NCBI RefSeq assembly: GCF_004368405.1
Contig: NZ_SBJH01000116.1
Location: 1 to 64,000, forward strand
Reading direction: 5' to 3'
From: Olivibacter sp. XZL3
GTDB taxonomy: Bacteria; Bacteroidota; Bacteroidia; Sphingobacteriales; Sphingobacteriaceae
Length of the DNA stretch: 64,000 nt
Within the stretch, counting starts at the first letter, position 1. The number at the start of each line of letters is the position of its first letter. The notes under the pieces are model-generated. The model was not told where the DNA came from, did no database searches, and saw only the letters and a list, made by a program, of their open reading frames with translations. The translations under genes were made by a program, and so were the position numbers. Positions 8,226 to 16,948 of this stretch are shown here, piece by piece.

Positions 8226-8723
8226 ATGAAGGATTTAAGGATAAAACAGACGCCAGGGAAATCTTTTATTGATCTGAAAGCAACGGCAGACGATCATATA
8301 AGGGAAAATAATTTAGCACTGTCGGTGCATGAGTGGTCTGGCGAAGGAAACAAAGTATGCTGTATTTATTTGAATATCGAGCAGACCAATGAGCTTTATG
8401 AGTACTTGAAAACTTTTTTAGAAGAAAGAAGTGAAGCATTGGCTGATCACCATCGGGAAGTAAAAGAGAAAAGGCTGCTGTTAAAGCGTGTTTATCGGGA
8501 ATCAAAGGATAGTGGATTGGTAACCGGCGAACAGATAAACAGTCTAGGTAGAATAGGCGTGCCGATTATTTCTCTTTTGGCTAAAGATCTTCAGGTTCCT
8601 GCAAATGAGATTTTAACGATAGTAGAAAGCGGGCCTTTGCCCTTTGCGTTGTTAAATAAGCATTTTAGGGCTTGCTGGGAGTCTGTTCTTGAAGAGCCGC
8701 TACCAAGCAATTACCTATTATGA
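8226..8723 (+). CDS. Unknown 165-residue protein heading the signalling operon
   Basis: I do not recognise this protein. It is soluble, with no signal peptide. The first part (about 1-65) looks like mixed alpha/beta, the middle (about 65-100) is a charged, probably coiled helix (EERSEALADHHREVKEKRLLLKR is part of it). The C-terminal part has a helix-turn-helix-like pattern, ISLLAKDLQVPANEILTIVE then LLNKHF, which resembles short helical motifs seen in phage tape-measure and DNA-binding proteins; this resemblance is weak. It lies about 110 bases upstream of the receiver-kinase gene and on the same strand, so it may belong to that transcription unit. The conserved leader motif upstream supports that it is expressed. 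Confidence 0.6.
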   Translation: MKDLRIKQTPGKSFIDLKATADDHIRENNLALSVHEWSGEGNKVCCIYLNIEQTNELYEYLKTFLEERSEALADHHREVKEKRLLLKRVYRESKDSGLVTGEQINSLGRIGVPIISLLAKDLQVPANEILTIVESGPLPFALLNKHFRACWESVLEEPLPSNYLL

Positions 8724-8834
8724 TGGTAAAAAGGCGCATGGAATAGACAAGGTTGAACGTAAAAGATTATAAGTGTCTTTTTTTTTATAAACTTGTGCAG
8801 TAAAGATTGCTTAAAACAAACCGGGTTGATCAGT

Positions 8835-9923
8835 ATGAACGATGAGATAAAAATTTTGTACTTAGATGATGAAGTGAACAACTTGGTTGCTTTTAAAGCA
8901 TATTTTCGGCTGGATTACCAGGTGTATGTTGCTGAAAACACGAACGAGGCATTGAAAATACTGGAAGAACATCCTGATCTACGTATGATTTTTACGGACC
9001 AGCGTATGCCAGATAAACAGGGGACAGACTTCTTGGACGAAATCCGGGTAATTTATCCCTTGCCGGTACGGATCCTGCTAACTGCTTATACCGACGATTT
9101 GGACACGGCTATTGATGCTATCAATAGAGGAAATGTGTATCGTTATGTAAAAAAACCATGGTCTGTAGAGACCATTTCGGGGGTAATCAGGGATGCGAAC
9201 CGGTATTACCTAACAAATTCTTTGCTTTCTGTGAAGAACAAAGAGTTAGAACAGGCTTATAATGAGCTGGATAAGTTTGCGCACAGTGTAAGTCATGATA
9301 TACGAGGCCCATTGGCGGGGATTATGGCTGCAGCACAATTAGCGCGGGATATCAGTGATTTGAACGAAGTGGGCGAGCTTTTGCAAATAATCGTCAATTC
9401 TGCCGAAAAGCTGGATCGTTATATCCTAACGATACATGACTATTACAGTGTCAGAAGGGGTGAATTTAATATAGTCGACATAGATCTTAATACACTGGCG
9501 GATGATATGCGCGTGATGTATGAGGCGATTGCAAATGCGAAGGGGATACGGTTTACCATAACAATTAACAACTCGGATGTTTTTAGGTCGGACGAGGTTT
9601 CGGTAAAATTGGTGTTGAACAACTTGTTATCCAACGCCTTCAAATACCAGAAAAAAGACTATAATTATAAATACGTGCATTTGGAGATGGGCGTGGAACG
9701 AGGCGTCGCTACATTTATAGTGAGAGATTCCGGGATAGGCATTCCGGAAAAATACTTGGGCGAGATTTTTAAATTGTTTTTTAGGGCTACATTACTAGAA
9801 GCCGGTAGTGGTCTTGGGCTATATAATGTCAAGAATATTTTAACGAAGTTGGGCGGTCAGATAACGGTGCATTCTGAAGAGAATGTCGGAACTGAATTCA
9901 CAGTGGTGATTCCGACGAAATGA
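8835..9923 (+). CDS. Soluble receiver-histidine kinase
   Basis: This protein has a receiver domain first (acceptor Asp55 in FTDQRMPDKQG, Lys in VKKPW), then a short coiled linker, a HisKA domain with phospho-His154 (SVSHDIRGPL) and a HATPase_c domain (N box NNLLSNAFKYQ, G1 DSGIGI, G2 GSGLGL). There are no membrane segments, so it acts in the cytoplasm and takes its input through its own receiver. I chose the ATG at 8835; the frame is also open from a TTG at 8793, but that would add 14 residues before the receiver strand. The receiver is close in type to the one encoded at 14499-14963. The stand-alone receiver gene follows after 34 bases. Confidence 0.88.
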   Translation: MNDEIKILYLDDEVNNLVAFKAYFRLDYQVYVAENTNEALKILEEHPDLRMIFTDQRMPDKQGTDFLDEIRVIYPLPVRILLTAYTDDLDTAIDAINRGNVYRYVKKPWSVETISGVIRDANRYYLTNSLLSVKNKELEQAYNELDKFAHSVSHDIRGPLAGIMAAAQLARDISDLNEVGELLQIIVNSAEKLDRYILTIHDYYSVRRGEFNIVDIDLNTLADDMRVMYEAIANAKGIRFTITINNSDVFRSDEVSVKLVLNNLLSNAFKYQKKDYNYKYVHLEMGVERGVATFIVRDSGIGIPEKYLGEIFKLFFRATLLEAGSGLGLYNVKNILTKLGGQITVHSEENVGTEFTVVIPTK

Positions 9924-9957
9924 TTTTTTTGAAATGAATATAAATCTATTGTAGGTA

Positions 9958-10353
9958 ATGAAATATCCTTTTATAGTTATTGATGATAGTCCGATTGATT
10001 GTCTCATTGTAAAAAAAGTGATCGGCTTCAGCGGAAAGAGCTCGGACGTAAAGGTTTTTAACGACGCCTCCGTTGCGCTTCGGTATATCGAGCAGCACGG
10101 AGAGGGGGAGCGTACTTCTATTTCTTTTATTACCTTAGATATTATGATGCCGGTTATGAACGGATTTGAATTTCTCGAGAAGTTTAATAGCCTGCCCAAA
10201 TCTATTCAAGAGCGATACAAAATCATTATTCTTTCATTATCGAACAATGAGCATACGATGAAAAGACTGGAGAAATATGATGTAATAGAGGCTATTGTAG
10301 AGAAACCGATTACTATGGATAAATTTGCAGAGGTGATCAGCCGATTCCAATAG
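9958..10353 (+). CDS. Single-domain response regulator (CheY-like)
   Basis: The 131-residue protein is only a receiver: DD at 9-10, phospho-acceptor Asp61 (TLDIMMPVMNG), the switch Ser in ILSLS and Lys in EKPIT. Without an output domain it is likely a phosphate shuttle or works by protein contact. It lies between the receiver-kinase gene and the ThiF-like gene on the same strand, which suggests a phosphorelay within this group. Reader-visible partner candidates are the kinases at 8835 and 12294. Confidence 0.88.
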   Translation: MKYPFIVIDDSPIDCLIVKKVIGFSGKSSDVKVFNDASVALRYIEQHGEGERTSISFITLDIMMPVMNGFEFLEKFNSLPKSIQERYKIIILSLSNNEHTMKRLEKYDVIEAIVEKPITMDKFAEVISRFQ

Positions 10354-10438
10354 TAAAAATCCGGGGAAAAGGATTGAACGCCCATATTATATAAAAGGAA
10401 TACATCAACTAAACATACATACTGCTACGAAACGTCAA

Positions 10439-11563
10439 ATGCTAGATACAACACAAGGGGCTTTAAATAATGCCTTCCAGACTGTACTTTTTAGAAGGCA
10501 GCACACGCAAGATAAAGAAGAAATGGATCGGTTATTAGCGGAAAAAAGGGGAATCGAACTAGTAGATACCCTTGAAACGCAGGTGGCGGAATTGATTAAA
10601 ATTGAAAATCCTTCCGAGATTTTTGATCGAGAAAAACTAAAGGAGCGCGTAACAGCCTACTTACCGCCGTCTTCTTCGTTCGATTTTGGCGTGTGGGCGT
10701 ATTATCCTTGGTTGAACAAAATCGTCCATCTGTTGGACGAAGACGCTTTTATCAAGGTAAGAACGAGTCGTAATATCTACAAGATTACGCCTGAAGAAAT
10801 AGCGGTGCTGCGCAGGAAAAAGGTGGGGGTTATCGGGCTTTCGGTCGGCCAAAGCATCGCAATAACATTGGCAATGGAACGCACCTGCGGGGAACTGCGG
10901 TTAGCAGATTTTGATTCTGTTGAGCTGAGTAATATGAACCGCATTCGCGTCGGTGTACAAGATTTAGGACAAAATAAGGTAATTGTCGCCGCGCGACAGA
11001 TTGCGGAACTAGATCCGTATATAAAGGTGGTTTGCTATACAGACGGAATCCATACGGCTAACATGGATAGGTTTTTACTGGAAGGCGGGAAGCTTGACAT
11101 GTTGGTGGAAGAATGTGACGGAATTGATATCAAAATAATCAGTAGACTAAAGGCCCGGGAGCATGGCATACCTGTTATCATGGACACGAACGATAAAGGG
11201 ATGCTGGATGTGGAGCGTTTCGATCTCCAACCGGCGCGGCCTGTATTGCATGGAAGATTGAAACGGATAGAAGGCATGGCAACGCAAGAGGTTGAACAGC
11301 AGCTCAAGAACCTAAGTCTCGAACAAAAAATAGAATATCTCGTTGATATTATCGGTTTTGAAAATGTCTCCGATGCCATGAAAATATCCCTTCAATACAT
11401 GAGAAAGACGATTATCGGTTGGCCGCAGCTGGCGTCGGCCGTAGCTCTCGGAGGCGCAATGGTTACAGACGTGACACGACGGGTGTTTCTGGATAAATTT
11501 AAGGACTCTGGCCGATATTTTGTCGATTTGGAAGAGCTCATTCATAATACTAAAGTCGATTAA
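10439..11563 (+). CDS. ThiF/E1-like adenylyltransferase (Rv1355c type, no nitroreductase)
   Basis: The 374-residue protein has an N-terminal region of about 120 residues ending GVWAYYPW and a Rossmann-like E1 domain (about 125-330). Visible E1 features are GVIGLSVGQS (nucleotide loop), DFDSVELSNMNR with the Arg contact, and the Lys of GQNKVIVAARQI. E1-like enzymes adenylate a C-terminal carboxylate. The sequence resembles the first half of Rv1355c-family proteins, which as I know them continue into a nitroreductase domain that is missing here. No zinc-binding CxxC pairs and no ubiquitin-like partner gene are present. The acyltransferase gene starts 2 bases after its stop, so the two are surely co-translated and probably work in one pathway. 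Confidence 0.85.
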   Translation: MLDTTQGALNNAFQTVLFRRQHTQDKEEMDRLLAEKRGIELVDTLETQVAELIKIENPSEIFDREKLKERVTAYLPPSSSFDFGVWAYYPWLNKIVHLLDEDAFIKVRTSRNIYKITPEEIAVLRRKKVGVIGLSVGQSIAITLAMERTCGELRLADFDSVELSNMNRIRVGVQDLGQNKVIVAARQIAELDPYIKVVCYTDGIHTANMDRFLLEGGKLDMLVEECDGIDIKIISRLKAREHGIPVIMDTNDKGMLDVERFDLQPARPVLHGRLKRIEGMATQEVEQQLKNLSLEQKIEYLVDIIGFENVSDAMKISLQYMRKTIIGWPQLASAVALGGAMVTDVTRRVFLDKFKDSGRYFVDLEELIHNTKVD

Positions 11564-11565
11564 CT

Positions 11566-12264
11566 ATGATCCATATACGAACTTTTAGAGCACCAGACGA
11601 TCCGGAGGCCTGTGAAAAGTTCATAATCGGACATAAAAAGTTATTGGAGATTTTTGGTATCAGCCAGATCACCTCCAATCGGCAAGATTGGGTGGACGAT
11701 ACAGATACGATTGTCATTTTAGTAGAGCATGTTGAAACAAAGGTGGTATACGGCGGTGCACGTGTACAAATGGCCAATAGCAAGTACGCCCTGCCAATAG
11801 AGACGGCCATAGGCCGGTACGATTCTAAAATTTACGACTTAATAAAGGATGATCAGGCGAGAGGGGGGACTTGCGAGATTTGTGGTTTATGGAACTCGAG
11901 GGAAGTGGCCGGCATGGGGATTGGCAGTTACATACTTTCGCGGGTAGGCGTAGCGATCACTACGCAATTGCCGGTGGTGAGCTTACTGGTGTTGTGTGCG
12001 CCTATTACCGTTAAAATGGGGGTTCGTTTAGGTTGTAAAGTGGAAAAGACCCTAGGAAATAACGGCCTGTTCTATTATCCGAAAGACGATTTAATTGCGA
12101 CGGTGATGCGCATGGAGGATATCAACGATCTTTCGCTTGCTACCGAGCTCGAAAGGGAAAAGATCTTGTCCTTGCGTACAAAGCCTCATCAAGAAGTATT
12201 AGAGCGAGGCCCTAAGGGGGAGTATCCCGTTACTTACGATCTTACTATTCCAAATTTTCCTTAA
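11566..12264 (+). CDS. GNAT-fold acyltransferase, possibly autoinducer-synthase-like
   Basis: The 232-residue soluble protein has a GNAT-like core. Residues around CEICGLWNSREVAGMGIGSYI match the acyl-CoA pyrophosphate loop (motif A), followed by a helix and a strand with GVRLGCKVEKTLGN. The Glu-x-x-x-Leu-Trp-Asn segment before the loop recalls LuxI-type and N-acyl-amino-acid synthases, which use acyl-ACP, but this is a loose likeness. It is tightly coupled to the E1-like gene upstream (2 bases) and to the membrane kinase downstream (29 bases). A product made by the two enzymes and sensed by the kinase is a plausible hypothesis. Substrates are unknown. Confidence 0.7.
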   Translation: MIHIRTFRAPDDPEACEKFIIGHKKLLEIFGISQITSNRQDWVDDTDTIVILVEHVETKVVYGGARVQMANSKYALPIETAIGRYDSKIYDLIKDDQARGGTCEICGLWNSREVAGMGIGSYILSRVGVAITTQLPVVSLLVLCAPITVKMGVRLGCKVEKTLGNNGLFYYPKDDLIATVMRMEDINDLSLATELEREKILSLRTKPHQEVLERGPKGEYPVTYDLTIPNFP

Positions 12265-12293
12265 TGGTTTTAATAAAAAAAGACTGAAAAGTA

Positions 12294-14525
12294 ATGAACA
12301 GCTTTAGTATCTTTTTTAAGCTCAGACCTTTTTTAATTTTGGTGACAGCTTTATTATGGCTTTGTAAAACAGGCTATGCGCAGGGCGATCAACCGATTTA
12401 TTTTAACGACGCAGGGCGCGAGTTATTATTAAATCGGCATATTGCTCTTTTTCAGGATACTTCGCGGAAACTGTCTATTGATGATGTTAAACAACAAAAC
12501 TTCGTCGTCTATCAAAATGAAGGCGTTATCAACCTGGGGGCAACAACAGATAAGGTTTGGTTGCGGTTCAGTTTACAAAACAACACAGATGAGGAAAACC
12601 TGTATTTATTACTACAACAAGCTTCCATAGAGGAAGCCGTATTGTTCATGCAGGATGCGAAAGGCCAAAGTTCAATTGATACCTTGGCGAAGTACAAGCC
12701 CTTTAAAGAACGTATCGTCTATGCGCCGGACTATATTTTTCCAATCAGTATAAAAAAGGGGGGCACAGCGGAGATCTATCTTTGTGTCTCTTCTAATGAT
12801 CAGTTGCAACTGCCTTTATACATCGGTGCCAAAGAAGTCATTTCGGCGAGAATGTCAACAAAAAATCTTTTATTTGGTCTGTATGCTGGGGCGATATTGA
12901 TCATGATGTTATATAACTTGTTTGTCGGTCTTTCTACGCAGAACAGCAGCTATTTTTATTATATTATATACATACTCACCGTTGGTCTTACTCAGGCTTT
13001 GTTCCAAGGATATACCTACATGTACCTTTGGCCTAATAGTCCGTGGCTGGCCAGTCGGAGTTCCATTATTATACCCTTTCTCTCCGGTTTAGCGACGATT
13101 GCATTTATCAAGAACTTTCTCCATACCAAAACGAATACACCAAAGCTCGATAAAGGTATTAATGTGATCGTGCTCTGTTACTTTATCGGCTTATTGGTAG
13201 GTTTATTCGACGTCTTTTCCGGAGCGATTTTATTACAAACAACAGCTTCGATAGGAACGCTATATGTGTTATATGTAGCCGAGCAAATCCGTAGGAAGGG
13301 ATACAGGCCGGCGGTCTTTTTCTTGCTTGCGTTTACTTTATTTTTTACCTGCGTAATCGTATTTGTACTTCGCAATTTTAACTTTGTTCCTTACAATACA
13401 TTTACGGCCTACATCCTGGAGATAGGCTCAATTGTGGAGATTTCTTTGCTTTCTTTCGCATTGGCGGATAGGATTAACTTCTACCGGAAAGAAAAAGAAG
13501 CTTCTCAGGCACAAGCGCTCCAGATATCGCAAGAAAACGCGCGGATTATAAGGGAACAGAATTTACTGCTGGAAACAGAGGTTAACAGGCGAACAAAAGA
13601 TCTTAAAAAGACTAACGAAAGCCTTAACGAGGCAATGCACAATTTAAAGCAGGCGCAAGCCCACTTGGTTGAGTCTGAGAAACTGGCATCGCTAGGTATG
13701 CTGACAGCGGGCATTGCCCACGAAATTAACAATCCCATTAACTTCGTAACGGGAAGCATTAAGCCGTTAAGCAGGGACGTTGATCAATTGATTGACGCAT
13801 TGAAAGTGATCGAAGAGATCGCGTTCAGGGATATTCCGGAAGAAGCAAAGATGGCGGAGCTCGAAAATTATAAAGAGGATATTGACTTGGCTTTCTTACA
13901 GGAAGAGATTCAGCTACTACTGAAAGGAATACAGGAAGGTGCCTTTAGAACGGCAGAAATCGTAAAAAGCTTGCGCATTTTTTCAAGGGTGGATGAAGAC
14001 GATTTGAAATTGGCAGACATTAACCTCGGCTTGGAGTCGACCTTGGTTATTTTAAACAGTATGTTTAAGGATCGGATCAACGTGAAACGGCATTATGATG
14101 AAATTCCCTACGTGGAGTGTTTCCCCGGTAAGCTAAACCAAGTCTTTTTAAATTTACTTACGAATGCTATCCACGCGATCGATGAGAAATTTCAAGGGAA
14201 GCAAGGAGGAAAGATTACCATTAAGACCTACTATAAAGAAGGCTTGGTGTACATTTCGATTAAGGATAACGGGGTTGGCATCAAAGAAGAGGTCAGAAAT
14301 AAAATTTTTGATCCGTTTTTTACAACCAAGGATGTTGGTGAAGGGACCGGCTTAGGGCTCGCAATTGTTTCGCAGACGATTGCAAAACACCAAGGCGCCA
14401 TCTCGCTTCTTACTGAAGAAGGGAAAGGGAGTGAGTTTATTATAAGAATACCGACCAGCCAGCCAAACGGCAGCCAGGCAAAAAGCGAGGAAGTTCAATC
14501 AGGAAAGGAGTTTTTGCCGAAGTAA
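12294..14525 (+). CDS. 7TMR-DISM membrane histidine kinase
   Basis: The 743-residue protein begins with a cleavable signal peptide (ends near GYAQG), then an extracytoplasmic 7TMR-DISM extracellular domain (about 35-180), a seven-helix membrane region (about 190-395) and a coiled coil (400-460). The kinase core follows, with phospho-His476 in AGIAHEINNPINFV, an N box NLLTNAIHAI, DNGVGI, and GEGTGLGLAI. DISM extracellular domains are thought to bind carbohydrate or other small ligands. It is the third gene of the E1-GNAT-kinase group. The 3' end overlaps the convergent receiver gene by 27 bases, and that receiver is the likely partner. Confidence 0.92.
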   Translation: MNSFSIFFKLRPFLILVTALLWLCKTGYAQGDQPIYFNDAGRELLLNRHIALFQDTSRKLSIDDVKQQNFVVYQNEGVINLGATTDKVWLRFSLQNNTDEENLYLLLQQASIEEAVLFMQDAKGQSSIDTLAKYKPFKERIVYAPDYIFPISIKKGGTAEIYLCVSSNDQLQLPLYIGAKEVISARMSTKNLLFGLYAGAILIMMLYNLFVGLSTQNSSYFYYIIYILTVGLTQALFQGYTYMYLWPNSPWLASRSSIIIPFLSGLATIAFIKNFLHTKTNTPKLDKGINVIVLCYFIGLLVGLFDVFSGAILLQTTASIGTLYVLYVAEQIRRKGYRPAVFFLLAFTLFFTCVIVFVLRNFNFVPYNTFTAYILEIGSIVEISLLSFALADRINFYRKEKEASQAQALQISQENARIIREQNLLLETEVNRRTKDLKKTNESLNEAMHNLKQAQAHLVESEKLASLGMLTAGIAHEINNPINFVTGSIKPLSRDVDQLIDALKVIEEIAFRDIPEEAKMAELENYKEDIDLAFLQEEIQLLLKGIQEGAFRTAEIVKSLRIFSRVDEDDLKLADINLGLESTLVILNSMFKDRINVKRHYDEIPYVECFPGKLNQVFLNLLTNAIHAIDEKFQGKQGGKITIKTYYKEGLVYISIKDNGVGIKEEVRNKIFDPFFTTKDVGEGTGLGLAIVSQTIAKHQGAISLLTEEGKGSEFIIRIPTSQPNGSQAKSEEVQSGKEFLPK

Positions 14526-14963
14526 AAACTCCAACTGTTCGTTGGTAATAGACAATAGCTGATTTTCTTCTTTCATTTTTTTCTTTTCCAGATAAAGCTG
14601 ATAAGCCTTTTGTATGGTGTTGTCGAGCTCGTCTTCATTCCAAGGTTTGGTAAGATAATGGAAAATCTTTCCTTTATTGATCGCGTCGATCACTGCAGCC
14701 ATATCGGTATAGCCCGTTAAAAGAATTCGAATGGGATCGGGGTGTGTCTGTATGACTTGTTCGAGAAACTCAACTCCGGTCATCTTAGGCATCCGCTGAT
14801 CCGTAATGATGATATCAAACTCTTTCTTCTTTAATATCTCTATTGCCTCCGGCCCACCAATGGCTGTGTCTATCTTATATTTGGTCCTGAATGTGGCTTT
14901 GAATGAAATCAAATTGTGTTCCTCGTCATCTACAAAGAGGATTCGTATTTTTTGCGGTTCCAT
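14499..14963 (-). CDS. Receiver protein with C-terminal coiled coil
   Basis: From the ATG at 14963 the protein has 154 residues. The frame also starts at a TTG two codons upstream, which I consider less likely. A receiver domain has acceptor Asp55 (IITDQRMPKMTG), Thr in LLTGYTD and Lys in LTKPW. It is followed by a charged coiled coil (EKKKMKEENQLLSITNEQLEF) with no output domain. This receiver type is often found attached to HD-GYP or kinase outputs; here it ends after the coil. It converges on and overlaps the membrane kinase gene, suggesting a functional pair on opposite strands, possibly with transcript interference. Confidence 0.85.
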   Translation of the reverse strand: MEPQKIRILFVDDEEHNLISFKATFRTKYKIDTAIGGPEAIEILKKKEFDIIITDQRMPKMTGVEFLEQVIQTHPDPIRILLTGYTDMAAVIDAINKGKIFHYLTKPWNEDELDNTIQKAYQLYLEKKKMKEENQLLSITNEQLEFLLRQKLLS

Positions 14964-15162
14964 AAACAATGCATTTAATAAATATACCTAACAATTCTTT
15001 TGCCAACACAGTCCAAAATAATCAAAATGTTCCTCCTTCCGGCGGCCTGTATGTGAGCCGTGATAACATCATCCTTGTTACTCTTAAATAGCCTTTCGAA
15101 TGAAGCAAAAAACATTTGGAAAAGTTATCTTGCAATGGATAAAAAGCAAATGTTGACAAATT

Positions 15163-16233
15163 ATGGACAAAATCAAAATTTTAGTAGCAGGTTGTGGTAA
15201 TATGGGAACTTCGCATGCCAAAGCTTACCATTCAATGAGCGAATTCGAGATCTGTGGCTTGGTGTCTACGGGCAACAGTAAGGAAGTGCTTAACACAGCA
15301 TTAGGTGGTTTGTACCCCTTATACAGCAGTTATGAAGATGCACTTTCTCAGACAAAGCCAGATGCCGTATGCATTGCCACCTACCCGGATACCCATGAAG
15401 ATTATGCGCTGAAGGCTTTCCAAGCCGGTTGCCATGTTTTTATTGAAAAGCCCTTGGCCGACACCGTAATAGGGGCAGAAAGGGTAGTGGCAGCCGCCAA
15501 TCAGTATAACAGAAAGCTGGTGGTTGGCTATATCTTGCGATATCATCCTTCATGGGAGCAATTTATAAAAGAGGGGCGGCAACTTGGTAAACCCTTGGTT
15601 ATGCGGATGAATTTGAATCAGCAGAGCCACGGCTATATGTGGAAAGTGCATCAGAACCTGATGAAGAGTTTGAGTCCGATTGTTGATTGCGGTGTGCATT
15701 ATATCGATGTCATGTGTCAAATGACCGATGCGAAGCCCATTCAGGTTAGTGCAGTCGGTGCAAGGTTAACGGATGATATTCCTGCTGAGAATTATAATTA
15801 CGGACAATTGCAAATCCGGTTTGATGACGGCTCGGTAGGTTGGTATGAGGCCGGATGGGGGCCGATGATTAGTGAAACCGCCTTTTTTATAAAGGATGTA
15901 ATCGGACCGAAAGGCTCCGTATCTATCGTGGCAAAGGAGGCTTCAAAAGCCGGCAAATCGGACGCCGTGGAATCGCATACGAAGACCGAATCGCTCAAAG
16001 TGCATAGGGCGGAAATAAATGAAGACTACCACTTTGTTCACGAGGATCGCTGGATTGATTTACAGGATGAGCCCAATCACCAAGAGCTATGCAACCGGGA
16101 GCAACTATTTTTCTTGGAAGCGATTAGGCAGGACTTAGACTTGACCAAAGCGAATTTAGATGCGGTGAATAGCTTAAGGATCGCTTTGGCCTGCGATGAA
16201 TCTGTGCGGACCGGGGAAATCGTGAGGCTGTAA
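15163..16233 (+). CDS. Gfo/Idh/MocA-family NAD(P)-dependent oxidoreductase
   Basis: The 356-residue protein has an N-terminal Rossmann fold (AGCGNMGTSHAKAY at about 9-22) and the family signature EKPLADT (about 100-106). Then comes the C-terminal alpha/beta substrate domain with DCGVHYIDVM, holding the likely catalytic His. Family members oxidise or reduce sugars, cyclitols and related compounds. It stands alone; the next gene is convergent with a 22-base gap. Substrate cannot be told; relatives in such settings act on sugar-derived compounds. Confidence 0.9.
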   Translation: MDKIKILVAGCGNMGTSHAKAYHSMSEFEICGLVSTGNSKEVLNTALGGLYPLYSSYEDALSQTKPDAVCIATYPDTHEDYALKAFQAGCHVFIEKPLADTVIGAERVVAAANQYNRKLVVGYILRYHPSWEQFIKEGRQLGKPLVMRMNLNQQSHGYMWKVHQNLMKSLSPIVDCGVHYIDVMCQMTDAKPIQVSAVGARLTDDIPAENYNYGQLQIRFDDGSVGWYEAGWGPMISETAFFIKDVIGPKGSVSIVAKEASKAGKSDAVESHTKTESLKVHRAEINEDYHFVHEDRWIDLQDEPNHQELCNREQLFFLEAIRQDLDLTKANLDAVNSLRIALACDESVRTGEIVRL

Positions 16234-16255
16234 AAAGTGGAATTCGGTATTGAGG

Positions 16256-16948
16256 CTACGATATGCTGAATATAAAGCCGACACCATATACATTTTCTAT
16301 ACTTACCCTGCTCGAATGGGTGAGGGCTTTTCGGAGCCGAGAGATGAATACGTCGAGGCTTCGGCCGAGAAAATAATCATTCTCTCCCCACAACTGTAAA
16401 AGTATCTCTTCCCGTTTTAGCACGCGGTTGCTGTTTTTGGACAGGTACTGTAATAGTTCTGCCTCTCGAAGTGTAAGTGATATTGTTTTTTTATTAGGCA
16501 GTAGCAATTTAAGTAGATCTTTCTGGAAAAAAAGGTCACCGATTGGGATGCCGGGCAGCGTTTCATTTTGGATGTCTTTATTGTTTCGCCGAATGATGTT
16601 TTTTATCCGTAGAACGAGTTCGTCAATATCGAAGGGTTTATTGATATAATCGTCGGCACCAATATGTAGCCCGTGAATGCGGTCTTTCTTTTCGTTTCTA
16701 GCGGTTAAAAAGAGAAAAGCCTGATCTTTGTTTTCCTTTATGATTTTTTCTGCCAGTTCAAAGCCGTTATAGTCAGGTAACTGCACATCAATGAGAAGCA
16801 AGTCGTAATTCGGATGCTGCAAGTAACGTACAAGCGCTTCATTAGCACTTGTGCACCAATCTACATTGAAATTCATGATTTCAAGATATTGTTTTACTAC
16901 ATTGCCAAGATCCTGCTCGTCTTCTATAAAAAGCAAATGGTGTTTCAT
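16256..16948 (-). CDS. OmpR-family response regulator
   Basis: The 230-residue protein has a receiver (DE at 10-11, acceptor Asp54 in LLIDVQLPDYNG, Lys in YINKPFDIDEL) and a C-terminal winged helix (about 130-230, SLTLREAELLQYLSKN, VLKREEILLQLWG, RSLDVFISRLRKAL). Its start overlaps the end of the kinase gene by 4 bases, so the two are co-translated. It probably binds the direct repeat in the region before susC (18428-18466), giving autoregulation and control of the mannan locus; this is inferred. Confidence 0.93.
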   Translation of the reverse strand: MKHHLLFIEDEQDLGNVVKQYLEIMNFNVDWCTSANEALVRYLQHPNYDLLLIDVQLPDYNGFELAEKIIKENKDQAFLFLTARNEKKDRIHGLHIGADDYINKPFDIDELVLRIKNIIRRNNKDIQNETLPGIPIGDLFFQKDLLKLLLPNKKTISLTLREAELLQYLSKNSNRVLKREEILLQLWGENDYFLGRSLDVFISRLRKALTHSSRVSIENVYGVGFIFSIS

